From: Oceanimonas aquatica
Lineage (GTDB): Bacteria; Pseudomonadota; Gammaproteobacteria; Enterobacterales; Aeromonadaceae
Length of the DNA stretch: 64,000 nucleotides
Direction of reading: 5' to 3'
Assembly: GCF_030732065.1 (NCBI RefSeq)
Contig: NZ_JAVBHX010000004.1
Coordinates: forward strand, 186,001-250,000
Under the pieces are notes generated by a model. That model had not been told where the DNA came from. It worked only from the letters and a program-made list of their open reading frames with translations, and did not search any database. A program made the translations under genes and the position numbers. Below, in pieces: positions 1 to 8,964 of the stretch. Position 1 is the first letter of the stretch; every line of letters begins with the position of its first letter.

Positions 1-1
1 C

Positions 2-1078
2 ATTTTGCTGTTTGCCATTGCCTGCACCATGTACCTGCTGGTGGGCTACTCCATCATGTACGTGAACAACCCTGAAGGGGGCGTCTTGCCGAGCTTCGGC
101 AGCCTGATTGGCAGTCCGGCTGACGGGGCCGACCACGCCCTGGAGTCCGACTTCTTTTTTCAGGTGGTGTTTGTGGCTACCGCCATGTCCATCGTCTCCG
201 GAGCCGTGGCCGAGCGCATGAAACTGTGGGCCTTTCTCGCCTTCAGCGTGGTGATGACCGGCTTTATCTATCCGGTGGAAGGCTACTGGACCTGGGGCGG
301 CGGTTTCCTTTCCGAGTGGGGCTTCACCGATTTTGCCGGCTCCGGCATCGTACACATGGCCGGCGCCGCCGCCGCTCTGGCCGGGGTACTGCTGCTGGGG
401 GCGCGCAAGGGCAAGTATGGCAAGAAGGGCGAAATCCACCCCATTCCCGGCTCCAACATGCCGCTGGCGACCCTGGGTACCTTTATTCTGTGGATGGGCT
501 GGTTCGGCTTTAACGGCGGCTCCCAGCTGCTGGTGTCCGATGTCGAGAACGCCACCGCCGTAGCCAAAATCTTTGTGAACACCAACGCCGCCGCCGCCAC
601 CGGTGCCATCGGTGCCCTGCTGGTGACCAAGCTGACCTGGGGCAAGGCGGATCTCACCATGATCCTCAACGGCGCCCTGGCCGGACTGGTGGCGATCACC
701 GCCGATCCGCTGTCGCCGGGTCACCTGTGGGCGGCCTGTACCGGCCTGCTGGCCGGCGTGCTGGTGGTGTATGCCATCGTGGGGCTGGATCGTCTGCGCG
801 TCGATGATCCCGTGGGCGCCATTTCGGTACACGGCGTGTGCGGCACCCTGGGGCTGCTGCTGGTGCCGGTCGCCAACGGGGATGCCAGTTTCCTGGCCCA
901 GCTTGCCGGCATTCTGGTGATTGGCGGCTGGTCGTTCGGTATCAGCCTGCTGGTGTGGTACGGCCTCAAGAAAACCATGGGCATTCGGGTGGGCGAGGAA
1001 GAGGAGCTGTCGGGCATGGATCAGATCGACTGCGGTATTGATGCCTATCCCGAGTTCGTCACCCTGAAGCCGCGTTAA
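2..1078 (+). CDS. amt: Ammonium transporter (Amt family), 5' end cut by window
   Basis: Inner-membrane channel that conducts NH3/NH4+ for nitrogen assimilation. The reading frame is open from the first bases, so the N-terminus (signal region and first helices) lies outside the window; about 358 residues remain of a family usually 400-430 long. Visible Amt hallmarks are the pore histidine in IVHMAG, the WMGWFGFNGGSQ helix, the NTNAAAATGA stretch, and the second pore histidine in ISVHGVCGTLG. The cytoplasmic tail after the last helix contains the Amt-type acidic segment and an AYPE sequence. A glnK partner, if present, would be upstream and cannot be seen. A strong intrinsic terminator follows about 110 bp downstream. 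Confidence 0.93.
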   Translation: MLLFAIACTMYLLVGYSIMYVNNPEGGVLPSFGSLIGSPADGADHALESDFFFQVVFVATAMSIVSGAVAERMKLWAFLAFSVVMTGFIYPVEGYWTWGGGFLSEWGFTDFAGSGIVHMAGAAAALAGVLLLGARKGKYGKKGEIHPIPGSNMPLATLGTFILWMGWFGFNGGSQLLVSDVENATAVAKIFVNTNAAAATGAIGALLVTKLTWGKADLTMILNGALAGLVAITADPLSPGHLWAACTGLLAGVLVVYAIVGLDRLRVDDPVGAISVHGVCGTLGLLLVPVANGDASFLAQLAGILVIGGWSFGISLLVWYGLKKTMGIRVGEEEELSGMDQIDCGIDAYPEFVTLKPR

Positions 1079-1184
1079 CCCAGGTTTGTCACCCCGGCGT
1101 CCGCTGGCCGCCGGGGCTCGTCGAGCATGGAGCAGTGCAGTTATACGTCTTGATTACGTCACGAGGCCGCCGGGTCTTGTTTTT

Positions 1185-1210
1185 GAGGAGCCTGGTGCTC
1201 CTCTTTTTTT
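1185..1210 (+). terminator. Intrinsic terminator after amt
   Basis: A perfect 7-bp stem (GAGGAGC/GCTCCTC) with a 5-nt loop is followed by seven T. It separates the ammonium transporter from the iron-transport operon. The rest of the 1079-1272 gap holds no gene that I can support. Confidence 0.85.
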
Positions 1211-1272
1211 GATCTGGCGCAAGGGATCGTATTGCAGATGAAAATTTTTCTTATTTCAATGCGCTTTGGCGG

Positions 1273-1325
1273 TTGATTCCCGGTTTGGCCCTTGTATACT
1301 GCTGAACGTTAATTATTCTCAATCA
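1273..1325 (+). promoter_or_regulatory. Promoter of iron ABC operon with overlapping Fur-box-like site
   Basis: A -35-like TTGATT (1273-1278) and a -10 TATACT (1295-1300) are separated by 16 bp. Directly downstream, 1308-1325 read on the minus strand contains GAGAATAATTAAC, a good match to one half and the centre of the Fur consensus GAGAATNATTCTC. Placement over the transcription start fits iron-dependent repression of the following iron transporter. The promoter elements are seen in the sequence; Fur binding is inferred. Confidence 0.55.
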
Positions 1326-1341
1326 ACCTTCATGGACCCGG

Positions 1342-2358
1342 ATGATGACCAAAGCATTTTTCCTCTCTGCCGCCGCCCTGCTGGCTTCCAGTTTCACCGC
1401 CCAGGCCTTTGCCGAAGAAGTCAATGTCTACTCCAACCGTCAGGAATTCCTGATCAAGCCCATTATTGATACCTTTACCGAGGAAACCGGTATCGACGTG
1501 AATGTGGTCTTTATCAAGAACGGCATGGGCGAGCGTCTGGAGCGGGAAGGTCGTCTGTCCCCGGCCGATCTGGTGCTGACCGTGGACGTCAGCCGGCTGA
1601 TGGACGTGGTGGGCAAGGATCTGACTCAAGCCGTGCAAAGCGACGTGCTGGAAGCCAACATTCCGGCCCAGTACCGGGACGCCGACGGCAAGTGGTTTGC
1701 TCTGACCACCCGCGCTCGTGCCATCTACAGCTCGGTTGACCGGGTGGGCAAGCGTGATGACATCACCTATGAAGAGCTGGCTGACCCCAAATATCAGGGC
1801 AAGCTCTGTACTCGCAGTGGCAAGCACCCCTACAATGTGGCGCTGACCGCCTCCATGATTGCCGAGCACGGCAGCGAGTACACCAAAAACTGGCTGCAGG
1901 GCCTGAAAGACAACCTGGCGCGCAAGCCTCAGGGCGGCGACCGGGATCAGGTCAAGGCCATCAAGGACGGCGTGTGTGATTATGCCCTGGGTAACAGCTA
2001 TTACTACGGCGTCATGCTGACCAACGACGATCAGCGTGAGTGGGCCGAATCTGCGTACATCAACTTCCCCAACCAGGGCGATCGTGGTACCCACGTCAAT
2101 ATTTCCGCCGTGGCCATGACCAAGCATGCCAAGAACAAGGATGCCGCGCTCAAGCTGATGGAATTCCTGGCCGGCGACGAGGCCCAGCATCTGTATGCCT
2201 CCGCCAACCACGAATATCCGGTCAAGCCGGGTGTGGAGCCGTCAGAGCTGGTGAGCAGCTGGGGTGAGTTCAAGGCCGATACCCTGCCGCTGACCGAGGT
2301 CGCAAAACATGCCAAGGAAGCGATCAAGCTGGTAGACGAAGTGAAATACGATCTGTAA
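1342..2358 (+). CDS. fbpA: Iron(III) ABC transporter, periplasmic substrate-binding protein
   Basis: Binds ferric iron in the periplasm and hands it to the permease encoded next. The 338-residue protein starts with a signal peptide ending near AQAFA, followed by the typical VNVYSNRQE start of FbpA/IdiA/FutA proteins. Tyrosines usual for Fe(III) ligation in this family are visible near the end of the domain in GNSYYYGV. Two consecutive ATG codons (1342, 1345) could each start it, and the Shine-Dalgarno is weak. It is first in an fbpABC-type operon; a UUCG hairpin separates it from fbpB, and a Fur-like site precedes it. Confidence 0.92.
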   Translation: MMTKAFFLSAAALLASSFTAQAFAEEVNVYSNRQEFLIKPIIDTFTEETGIDVNVVFIKNGMGERLEREGRLSPADLVLTVDVSRLMDVVGKDLTQAVQSDVLEANIPAQYRDADGKWFALTTRARAIYSSVDRVGKRDDITYEELADPKYQGKLCTRSGKHPYNVALTASMIAEHGSEYTKNWLQGLKDNLARKPQGGDRDQVKAIKDGVCDYALGNSYYYGVMLTNDDQREWAESAYINFPNQGDRGTHVNISAVAMTKHAKNKDAALKLMEFLAGDEAQHLYASANHEYPVKPGVEPSELVSSWGEFKADTLPLTEVAKHAKEAIKLVDEVKYDL

Positions 2359-2363
2359 AAAGA

Positions 2364-2379
2364 CGGGGGTTCGCCCCCG
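2364..2379 (+). promoter_or_regulatory. Intercistronic UUCG hairpin between fbpA and fbpB
   Basis: A 6-bp stem (CGGGGG/CCCCCG) closes a TTCG tetraloop in the 34-bp gap, without a T-run. Such hairpins after binding-protein genes often stabilise the upstream message, so that the periplasmic protein is made in excess over the permease. That role is inferred here. Confidence 0.5.
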
Positions 2380-2392
2380 CTTCGAGTGGTAA

Positions 2393-4015
2393 ATGAAAAG
2401 ATATGGTTGGACGGTCAGCAGCTGGGGCATCGCCCTTGTGCTGACCCTGCCGGTTCTGGCACTGATAGTGGAATCCCTGTTGCCCGCAGAAGACATCTTC
2501 CGTCATCTGTGGGCTTCTGTGCTTCCGGCCTATATTGGCAATACCTTCTGGCTGGTGCTGCTGGTGATGGGCCTGAGTCTGTTGTTTGGCTTGCCTGCCG
2601 CCTGGCTGATGGCCATGTGCGAGCTGCCGGGCCGCCGCTGGCTGCAGTGGGCGCTGATATTGCCCCTGGCCATGCCGTCCTACATTGTCGCCTTCGTTTA
2701 CACCGACCTGCTCGATTACTCCGGCCCGGTGCAACTGGCGCTGCGTGACTGGTTTGGCTGGCAGTCGGCCGCCGATTATGTCTTTCCCCCCATTCGCAGC
2801 CTCGGCGGCGCCGCCCTGGTCATGGGGCTGGTGCTCTATCCCTACGTTTACCTGCTGGGGCGTACCGCCTTTCTGGAGCAGTCCACCAGCCTGATCCAGT
2901 CCAGCCGGCTGCTGGGCTGCTCGCCCTGGCAAAGCTTTCGCCGGGTCAGTTTGCCGCTGGCGCGGCCGGCGCTGGCGGTGGGTCTGTCGCTGGTGGCGAT
3001 GGAAACCCTGGCCGAGTTCGGCACTGTCAACTTCTTTGCGGTCAACACCCTGACCACGGCGGTGTACGACACCTGGCTGGGTTACGGCAGTCTGCAGGCG
3101 GCGGCCAAGATCTCCGCCATCATGTTGCTGGTGGTCATGGTACTGCTGAGCATGGAGCGCATGAGCCGCAAGCGTCAGCAGGTGTTTCAGAAGGGCATGG
3201 GGCACGAGCAGGAAACCGGTTACCGGCTCACCGGTGTACGCAAGTGGGCGGCGCTGGTGTTTTGCTGGGGCCTGGTAGGGCTCGGCTTTTTGCTGCCTTT
3301 TACCATTCTCAGCTATCACGCGGTGCGCTATTTCGATCAGGCCTGGAATGCCCGCTTCTTTGAATACAGCTTTAACAGCCTGCTGTTGTCGGGCGTGGTG
3401 GCGGTGCTGGCGCTGGCCATCGCCCTGCTGCTGGGCATGACCCACCGCCTGGGAGGCAAGCGTTACACCGTGCTGCCGATGCGGCTGGCGTCCATGGGCT
3501 ATGCCCTGCCGGGCACAGTGCTGGCCATCGGCGTGCTGGTGCCGCTCACCATGATGGACTTCGCCATCAACGATCTGGCCTTGTGGCTGAATCTGCCCGA
3601 GCCCGGCCTGCTGCTCACCGGCACCATGACCGCCATTGCTTTTGGTTATCTGGTGCGCTTTGGCGCCATGGCCATTGGTGCGGTGGAAAGCAGCCTCAAC
3701 AAGGTATCGCCGTCCCTCGACATGGTGACCCAGACCATGGGTTACGGCCCGGCGGCCATGATTCGCAGAGTGCACCTGCCGCTGATCCGCAAGGGCATGC
3801 TGGCCGGCGCCCTGCTGGTGTTCATCGAGTGCATGAAGGAGTTGCCGGCGGCCCTGCTGCTCAGGCCCTTCAATTTTCAGACCCTGGCGACCTATGTGTA
3901 TCAGTTCGTTTCCGACGAGCAGCTGGAGCTGGGCGCGCTGCCCGCCATCGTGATTGTGCTGGTGGGCCTGATACCGCTGATTTTTCTGAACCGTTCACTG
4001 GAGCAACATCACTGA
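2393..4015 (+). CDS. fbpB: Iron(III) ABC transporter, permease (fused two-domain)
   Basis: Inner-membrane permease that carries ferric iron from FbpA to the cytoplasm. At 540 residues it has the tandem layout of FbpB/SfuB, with two homologous six-helix halves each carrying an EAA-type loop contacting the ATPase (roughly residues 160-190 and 440-470). The start is an ATG 34 bp after fbpA. The stop codon overlaps the fbpC start in a TGATG arrangement, indicating translational coupling. Confidence 0.92.
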   Translation: MKRYGWTVSSWGIALVLTLPVLALIVESLLPAEDIFRHLWASVLPAYIGNTFWLVLLVMGLSLLFGLPAAWLMAMCELPGRRWLQWALILPLAMPSYIVAFVYTDLLDYSGPVQLALRDWFGWQSAADYVFPPIRSLGGAALVMGLVLYPYVYLLGRTAFLEQSTSLIQSSRLLGCSPWQSFRRVSLPLARPALAVGLSLVAMETLAEFGTVNFFAVNTLTTAVYDTWLGYGSLQAAAKISAIMLLVVMVLLSMERMSRKRQQVFQKGMGHEQETGYRLTGVRKWAALVFCWGLVGLGFLLPFTILSYHAVRYFDQAWNARFFEYSFNSLLLSGVVAVLALAIALLLGMTHRLGGKRYTVLPMRLASMGYALPGTVLAIGVLVPLTMMDFAINDLALWLNLPEPGLLLTGTMTAIAFGYLVRFGAMAIGAVESSLNKVSPSLDMVTQTMGYGPAAMIRRVHLPLIRKGMLAGALLVFIECMKELPAALLLRPFNFQTLATYVYQFVSDEQLELGALPAIVIVLVGLIPLIFLNRSLEQHH

Positions 4016-5079
4016 TGGCGGCACTGACGATTGAGAACATTTGTTGCAGTTATAACGGCAAGCCGGTGCTGGACGGCCTGTCGCTGCAAGTGCAAAGCAA
4101 CGAGATCATGTGCCTGCTGGGCGCCAGCGGTTGCGGCAAAACCACCCTGCTGAAGGCGGTGGCGGGCCTGTTGCCGGTCAGTGGCGGCGAGATTGCCATC
4201 AATGGTCAGCAGGTCAACGGTCACGGCCTGGCGGTGGTGCCGGAAGAGCGCAACATCGGCATGATCTTTCAGGATTACGCCCTGTTTCCCCACCTTAACG
4301 TGGCCCAGAACGTGGCCTTTGGCCTGCAGAGCAAGGAAAGCAATAAGAGGGTGATCCAAGGCCGGGTGGAAGAGGTGCTGGAGCTGGTCAACCTGACGGG
4401 TCTCGGCGATCGCTTTCCGCATCAGCTGTCAGGTGGTCAGCAGCAGCGGGTGGCCATTGCCCGGGCGCTGATCTGCCGGCCCCAGCTGATGCTGCTGGAC
4501 GAGCCCTTTTCCAATATCGATACCCAGGTGCGCATGCGTCTGATTGGCGAAATTCGTGCTCTGCTCAAGGAGCAGGGCATCAGCGCCATCTTTGTGACCC
4601 ACAGCAAGGAAGAGGCCTTTGCCTTTTCCGACAAGCTGGCGCTGTTCCGTCAGGGACATATCGAGCAGGTTGGGCGGCCGCAAACCCTGTATCAGCACCC
4701 GCAAACACCCTTTGTGGCGGACTTTCTTGGCCAGAGCAACTATGTCCCGGCCACGGTGCACGACAGCCACACCCTGGTTACCCCCATCGGCCCCATTGAA
4801 AGCCAGGCGGCGCTCAATGCCGAGCCCGGCAGCGAGGGCCAGCTGTTGCTGCGTCCGCGCCAGATTTCTCTGACTGAAACCGAGCGGGGCAATGCCAGAG
4901 TGCTGGAGCAGCAGTTTCTGGGCGCCCATACCCGCTGCCTGGTGGAGTGCCAGGGGCTGGTGCTGGAGGTGAGCATCAATGAGCCGCTGCCGGCGGTGAG
5001 CGGCGTACAGGTAAGCGTGGCGCCCCATGCCCTGACCTTTTTTCCCGGTCAGGGCGAACGCCAGCGGGAAGTGGCTTAA
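4015..5079 (+). CDS. fbpC: Iron(III) ABC transporter, ATP-binding protein
   Basis: ATPase that drives the Fbp iron importer. The 354-residue protein has Walker A GASGCGKTT near residue 38, a Q-loop (MIFQDYALFPH), signature LSGGQQQR, Walker B LMLLDEPFSN, and the switch histidine in FVTHSKEEA. A C-terminal regulatory extension of about 100 residues is typical of FbpC/PotA-like ATPases. The ATG at 4015 overlaps the fbpB stop; the frame is open further upstream inside fbpB, but the family N-terminus begins here. Confidence 0.92.
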   Translation: MAALTIENICCSYNGKPVLDGLSLQVQSNEIMCLLGASGCGKTTLLKAVAGLLPVSGGEIAINGQQVNGHGLAVVPEERNIGMIFQDYALFPHLNVAQNVAFGLQSKESNKRVIQGRVEEVLELVNLTGLGDRFPHQLSGGQQQRVAIARALICRPQLMLLDEPFSNIDTQVRMRLIGEIRALLKEQGISAIFVTHSKEEAFAFSDKLALFRQGHIEQVGRPQTLYQHPQTPFVADFLGQSNYVPATVHDSHTLVTPIGPIESQAALNAEPGSEGQLLLRPRQISLTETERGNARVLEQQFLGAHTRCLVECQGLVLEVSINEPLPAVSGVQVSVAPHALTFFPGQGERQREVA

Positions 5080-5095
5080 GTTCAGGGAATAGATC

Positions 5096-5127
5096 AGGGG
5101 CTGGTACTGTCCCCAGTCCCCATTTTT
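5096..5127 (+). terminator. Terminator-like hairpin after fbpC
   Basis: An imperfect stem formed by GGGGCTGG and CCAGTCCCC is followed by ATTTTTGTT. The right arm CCCCAGTCCCC (5111-5121) is one copy of a short motif dispersed in this window (also near 10752-10776, 29252 and 29367). It probably ends fbpABC transcription before the peroxidase gene. Confidence 0.55.
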
Positions 5128-5169
5128 GTTGTTATATTGGACTCTTTCGAAGCAACGGAAGAGTACAGC

Positions 5170-6084
5170 ATGACAGCACAAGCCGGCGTTTGCGCCGAAC
5201 CCAACCTTCACGCTTATTACCTGTTTTTCAATATTCTGCCAGGACGCCAGCCCGAGGTACGTGAAAGGCTCAAGGCCGTGCCGGCGCTGTGGCGGGAGCT
5301 GGCTGCCAGCGACCCCGACGCCGCCTTTTCCGGCCTGGCGGCGATTGGCAGCGAAGCCTGGGACGAGCTCTATCCGCAGGGGCGCCCCGCCGAGCTGACC
5401 GCCTTTCCGGCTCAGGGCGAAGGGGAGCGTTCGGCGCCGGCCACACCCGTTGATCTCTTCTTTCAGTTGCGCGCCGACCGCCTCGATGTGGCCTGGATTG
5501 CCGTGCAGCGGGTGATGGCGTTGCTGGCCGGCCTGGTGGCGTTACAGGATGAGCGCCAGGGCTTTCGTTATCTCGACAGCCGTGACATGACCGGCTTTGT
5601 GGATGGCACCGAAAACCCGGAAGGGGAGCACCGGGCCGAGGTGGCGCTGGTGGCCGAGGGGCCTTTTGCCGGTGGCAGCTATGTGCATGTGCAGCGCTTT
5701 CAGCACCGTATGACGCGCTGGCAGCAGCTGGCAGTAAAAGAGCAGGAAGACGTATACGGCCGCACCAAGGCCGACAACATAGAGTATGCCTCGGCCGACA
5801 AGCCGCTGACCGCCCACACCAAACGCACCAGCCTGAAGGATGCTGCCGGCAACAGCCTGGAGATTTTGCGTCAGAGCATGCCCTGGGGCTCGGCCACCGA
5901 GCAGGGCCTGGTATTTATTTCCTGCTGTAACACGCCGCACCACTTTACCGCCATGCTGGAGAGCATGTACCGGGGCGACGGCGAAGGACATTTCGATCAC
6001 CTGACCCTGTACACGCAAGCGCAGACGGGCGCAGCATTTTTCGCGCCCTCAGAGGAATGGCTGTTATCGCAGGGAGATGTGTAA
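5170..6084 (+). CDS. yfeX: DyP-type haem peroxidase (YfeX-like)
   Basis: Cytoplasmic dye-decolourising peroxidase family enzyme that uses haem and H2O2; the physiological substrate is unknown in most bacteria. The 304-residue protein has the diagnostic GxxDG motif (TGFVDGTENP, about residue 139), the probable proximal haem histidine in LTAHTKR, and the GGSYVHVQR strand found in E. coli YfeX. No Tat or Sec signal is visible, and no encapsulin gene is nearby. ATG 5170 is chosen because GGAAG lies 8-12 nt upstream; the frame extends 11 codons further without family similarity. It follows the iron transporter, which suggests a link to iron or haem handling. Confidence 0.88.
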   Translation: MTAQAGVCAEPNLHAYYLFFNILPGRQPEVRERLKAVPALWRELAASDPDAAFSGLAAIGSEAWDELYPQGRPAELTAFPAQGEGERSAPATPVDLFFQLRADRLDVAWIAVQRVMALLAGLVALQDERQGFRYLDSRDMTGFVDGTENPEGEHRAEVALVAEGPFAGGSYVHVQRFQHRMTRWQQLAVKEQEDVYGRTKADNIEYASADKPLTAHTKRTSLKDAAGNSLEILRQSMPWGSATEQGLVFISCCNTPHHFTAMLESMYRGDGEGHFDHLTLYTQAQTGAAFFAPSEEWLLSQGDV

Positions 6085-6108
6085 CGCTATGCCTGAAATG
6101 TGAGGAGA

Positions 6109-6178
6109 AGGGGGGGAGGAGTGAGGGGAGCTAGGAGATGATTCGAACAAGGCGCCTCACCCCTTACTCTTCCCCCCT
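6109..6178. repeat. GC-rich imperfect inverted repeat between peroxidase gene and argR
   Basis: The arms AAGGGGGGGAGGAGTGAGGGG (in part) and CCTCACCCCTTACTCTTCCCCCC (in part) are imperfectly complementary across 6109-6127 and 6155-6178. It lies between convergent genes and may act as a bidirectional terminator. It resembles other G-rich intergenic repeats in the window. Confidence 0.45.
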
Positions 6179-6191
6179 CACGGGTGTGTGT

Positions 6192-6656
6192 TTAAACGTA
6201 TTGCTCGAACAGCTCCAGTACGCTCTGGTACAGCTCCTCGATGGGGGTTTCCTTGGTAGGGGTAATAAAAATGGTGTCATCGCCGGCAATGGTGCCGAGA
6301 ATGCCTTCGGCCCGGCCCAGGGAGTCGAGCATGCGGGCGATCAGCTGGGCGGCGCCGGGACTGGTGTGAATCACGATCAGCGCGCTGTTGTGGCCCACGT
6401 CGAGCACCAGATTCTTGAGCTGGCTGCTGCTGGTGGGCACACCCAGCTCCACCGGCAGGCAGTACACCATTTCCATCTTGGCGTTACGGGTGCGCACTGC
6501 GCCGAACTTGCTCAGCATGCGGGACACCTTGGACTGGTTGATGTTCTCAAATCCCAGTTCCTGCAGGGCATTGACGATTTCCGCCTGAGAGCCAAAGCGC
6601 TCTTCCTTTAGCAGCGCCTTGAACGCCTTGACCAGCTGTTCCTGTTTTTCGTTCAT
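6192..6656 (-). CDS. argR: Arginine repressor ArgR
   Basis: Hexameric DNA-binding regulator that represses arginine synthesis and uptake genes when arginine is bound. The 154-residue reading contains the N-terminal winged helix with [26 protein letters not shown] and the C-terminal arginine-binding core with [18 protein letters not shown] and [10 protein letters not shown], all close to E. coli ArgR. The start at 6656 matches the family length. An in-frame ATG 12 codons upstream (6692) has a better Shine-Dalgarno (GGCGGA), so a 166-residue form is possible. It is transcribed away from artP, across an ARG-box region. Confidence 0.95.
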   Translation of the reverse strand: MNEKQEQLVKAFKALLKEERFGSQAEIVNALQELGFENINQSKVSRMLSKFGAVRTRNAKMEMVYCLPVELGVPTSSSQLKNLVLDVGHNSALIVIHTSPGAAQLIARMLDSLGRAEGILGTIAGDDTIFITPTKETPIEELYQSVLELFEQYV

Positions 6657-6724
6657 GTTTTGCAGTCGACCGAGCGTGAGTGAATGGGACATATTGTCTA
6701 TCCGCCATGAGTTTTTATCAAGGA

Positions 6725-6788
6725 ATAGTCATTTATCTTGCATAAAGATGCAAAATTAGCTTGCATTAACAATAATGCAAAATAAAAT
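6725..6788. promoter_or_regulatory. Divergent argR/artP promoters with ARG boxes
   Basis: Positions 6739-6752 form a palindrome TGCAT-AAAG-ATGCA fitting the ArgR box TGNAT-N4-ATNCA. A second pair of half sites TGCAT and ATGCA lies at 6762-6766 and 6775-6779. For artP, TTGCAT (6761-6766) and TAAAAT (6783-6788) are 16 bp apart. For argR, on the minus strand, TTGCAT (6753-6748) and GACTAT (6730-6725) are 17 bp apart. The boxes overlap both -35 elements, so autorepression and arginine repression of uptake are expected from known ArgR biology. Confidence 0.7.
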
Positions 6789-6825
6789 CAGCCAAAGACT
6801 CTGACAGATGAAGTGAACATAGCGC

Positions 6826-7563
6826 ATGGGCATAGAATTCAGCGGCATAAGCAAGTCCTGGTCCGGTCAGGAAATTTTAAGCCAGGTTTCGCTGCAATGC
6901 GATGCCGGAGAGACATTAGTGCTACTTGGGCCCAGTGGGGCAGGGAAAAGTTCTCTGTTGAGACTGATGAACCTGCTGGATATACCGGATTCCGGCTCTC
7001 TGGCCATCGCCAATGAGACCTTCAGCTTTCCCGCCGACGATAACGGCCGGCTGCCAAAGCGGGCACAGGGCTTGCGCCGCAAGGTGGGCATGGTGTTTCA
7101 GCAATATCATCTGTGGCCGCACCTGACCGTGGAGCAAAACCTGCTGGAGGCGCCGCTCAAGGTGCTGGGTATGAACAAGGCCGAGGCTCAGGACAAGGCG
7201 GGTCAATTGCTGGCCCAGCTCAAGCTCGCCGACAAGCGCCATGCCTGGCCGGGCTCCTTGTCCGGCGGCCAGCAGCAGCGGGTGGCCATTGCCCGGGCGC
7301 TGATGATGAGCCCTGAAGTGCTGCTGTTTGACGAACCCACGGCAGCCCTGGATCCCGAGATCACCAAGGAAGTGGCGGAGATCATTTCCCAGCTGGGCAA
7401 AACCGGCATTACCCAGGTGATCGTGACCCATGAAGTGAATTTTGCCCGTCGGGTGGCGACCAAGGTGGCCTATCTTGAGCAGGGCAAACTGGTGGAATAC
7501 GGCGACGCCGACTTGCTTGACCATCCCCAGACCCAGCGTCTGGCGGAATTTCTGACTCATTAA
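6826..7563 (+). CDS. artP: Arginine ABC transporter, ATP-binding protein ArtP
   Basis: ATPase of the polar amino-acid importer for arginine. The 245-residue protein has Walker A GPSGAGKSS, signature LSGGQQQR, Walker B VLLFDEPTAALDP and the switch histidine in IVTHEVNF, and matches ArtP/GlnQ-type proteins in length. It is first in an artPIQM-ordered operon and reads from an ArgR-controlled promoter. Confidence 0.92.
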   Translation: MGIEFSGISKSWSGQEILSQVSLQCDAGETLVLLGPSGAGKSSLLRLMNLLDIPDSGSLAIANETFSFPADDNGRLPKRAQGLRRKVGMVFQQYHLWPHLTVEQNLLEAPLKVLGMNKAEAQDKAGQLLAQLKLADKRHAWPGSLSGGQQQRVAIARALMMSPEVLLFDEPTAALDPEITKEVAEIISQLGKTGITQVIVTHEVNFARRVATKVAYLEQGKLVEYGDADLLDHPQTQRLAEFLTH

Positions 7564-7576
7564 TAAGGATATCCCC

Positions 7577-8317
7577 ATGAAAAAGACCCTGTTGTCCCTG
7601 GCCCTGCTGGCCGCCGCCGGCAGCACCGCCGCTCAGGCCGATGAAGTGAAGTTCGTGACCAACGCCGCCTATCCTCCCTTTGAGTTCGTTGACGACAACA
7701 ACGAAATGCAGGGCTTTGACATCGATCTTGCCAAGGCCCTGTGCGACGTGGCGGAGCTTAAGTGCAGCTTTCACAATCAGGCCTTTGACAGCCTGATCCC
7801 AAGCCTCAAGTTCAAGCGCTACCACGCCGCCATCGCCGCCATGGACATCACCCCCGAGCGCGCCGAGCAGGTGGATTTCAGCGACATCTATTACGAAAAC
7901 TCCGCCGTGTTCGTGGCGCCTGCCGGCCAGTTCAGTGCCATTGATGCGCTCAAGGACAAAACCGTGGGCGTGCAGAACGGCACCTCTCACCAGAAGTACA
8001 TGCAGGACAAGCTGGAAGATGACGGTCTGGAAGCGCGTGCCTATCCCAGCGTGCAGGATGCCCTGCTGGATCTGACCAACGGCCGCATTGAAGCCGTGTT
8101 TGCCGACACCGCCGTGGTGGGGGACTGGTTGGCCAAGTCCGATGGCTTTGAAGTGGTGGGTGACGCCGTGACCGACGACAACTACTTCGGCACCGGCTTT
8201 GGCATTGCCGTGACCAAGGGTAACCAGGCACTGCTCGACAAGCTGAACCAGGGCCTGGCCGAGCTCAAGGCCAATGGCACCTACGATAGCCTCTACGGCA
8301 AGTACTTCCCGCACTGA
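7577..8317 (+). CDS. artI: Arginine ABC transporter, periplasmic binding protein
   Basis: Periplasmic receptor for arginine, solute-binding family 3. The 246-residue product starts with a signal peptide ([16 protein letters not shown], cleavage near AQA), then the family start [14 protein letters not shown] and the motif [12 protein letters not shown] good Shine-Dalgarno (AAGGA) precedes the ATG. It cannot be told apart from ArtJ by eye; arginine specificity is inferred from operon order and the ArgR site. Confidence 0.88.
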   Translation: MKKTLLSLALLAAAGSTAAQADEVKFVTNAAYPPFEFVDDNNEMQGFDIDLAKALCDVAELKCSFHNQAFDSLIPSLKFKRYHAAIAAMDITPERAEQVDFSDIYYENSAVFVAPAGQFSAIDALKDKTVGVQNGTSHQKYMQDKLEDDGLEARAYPSVQDALLDLTNGRIEAVFADTAVVGDWLAKSDGFEVVGDAVTDDNYFGTGFGIAVTKGNQALLDKLNQGLAELKANGTYDSLYGKYFPH

Positions 8318-8964
8318 TGCTGAATCATCTGTTGAATGCCGGCCTGATGACCCTCGGGCTGGCATTGGTCTCGCTGGCGGTGGGCATGGTGCTGGCCGTG
8401 CTGTTCTGCGGAGCCGAAATGAGTCGCTGGCGGCTGCTTCGGCTGCCGGCGTCCGCGCTCACCACAGTGCTGCGCGGCCTGCCGGAAATTCTGGTGGTGT
8501 TCTTTATCTATTTCGGCTCCACTCACCTGTTGTTTCTGCTGACCGGCGAATACATCGAATTCAGCCCATTCTGGTGCGGCGTGACCGCGCTGTCGCTGCT
8601 GTTTGCCGCCTACGCCGCCCAGACCCTGCGCGGCGCGCTCAATGCCGTGTCCCGCGGCCAGCGCCAGGCCGCGCAGGCCCTGGGGCTGCCACCGCTTTAC
8701 ACCTTCTTTCATATTGTGCTGCCGCAAACCTGGCGCCACGCCTTGCCGGGGCTCAGCAATCAGTGGCTGGTGCTGTTGAAGGATACGGCGCTGGTATCCC
8801 TGATTGGTGTGCACGATCTGATGCACCAGGCCAAGTCGGCGGCAGCCAGTACCTATGAGCCCTTTACCTGGTATGCCCTGGCGGCACTGATCTACTTGGC
8901 CATCACCCTGGTCAGCCAGCAGGGTCTGAAACGGCTGCAGGCGAGGGTAACCCGTTATGACTAA
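8317..8964 (+). CDS. artQ: Arginine ABC transporter, permease ArtQ
   Basis: One of two inner-membrane permeases of the arginine importer. The 215-residue, five-helix protein carries the family EAA-like loop ([21 protein letters not shown] in part) and an [12 protein letters not shown] segment typical of HisM/ArtQ proteins. Its ATG overlaps the stop codon of the binding-protein gene (TGATG), and its end overlaps artM by 8 bp. Confidence 0.9.
   Translation: MLNHLLNAGLMTLGLALVSLAVGMVLAVLFCGAEMSRWRLLRLPASALTTVLRGLPEILVVFFIYFGSTHLLFLLTGEYIEFSPFWCGVTALSLLFAAYAAQTLRGALNAVSRGQRQAAQALGLPPLYTFFHIVLPQTWRHALPGLSNQWLVLLKDTALVSLIGVHDLMHQAKSAAASTYEPFTWYALAALIYLAITLVSQQGLKRLQARVTRYD

Noticed and set aside
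2324-3775. Long antisense open frames opposite fbpB, pyrG, eno, oadB and others
   Set aside because: High GC content keeps antisense frames open; the peptides are rich in His, Gln and Arg, show no family motifs, and lie fully opposite well-identified genes.
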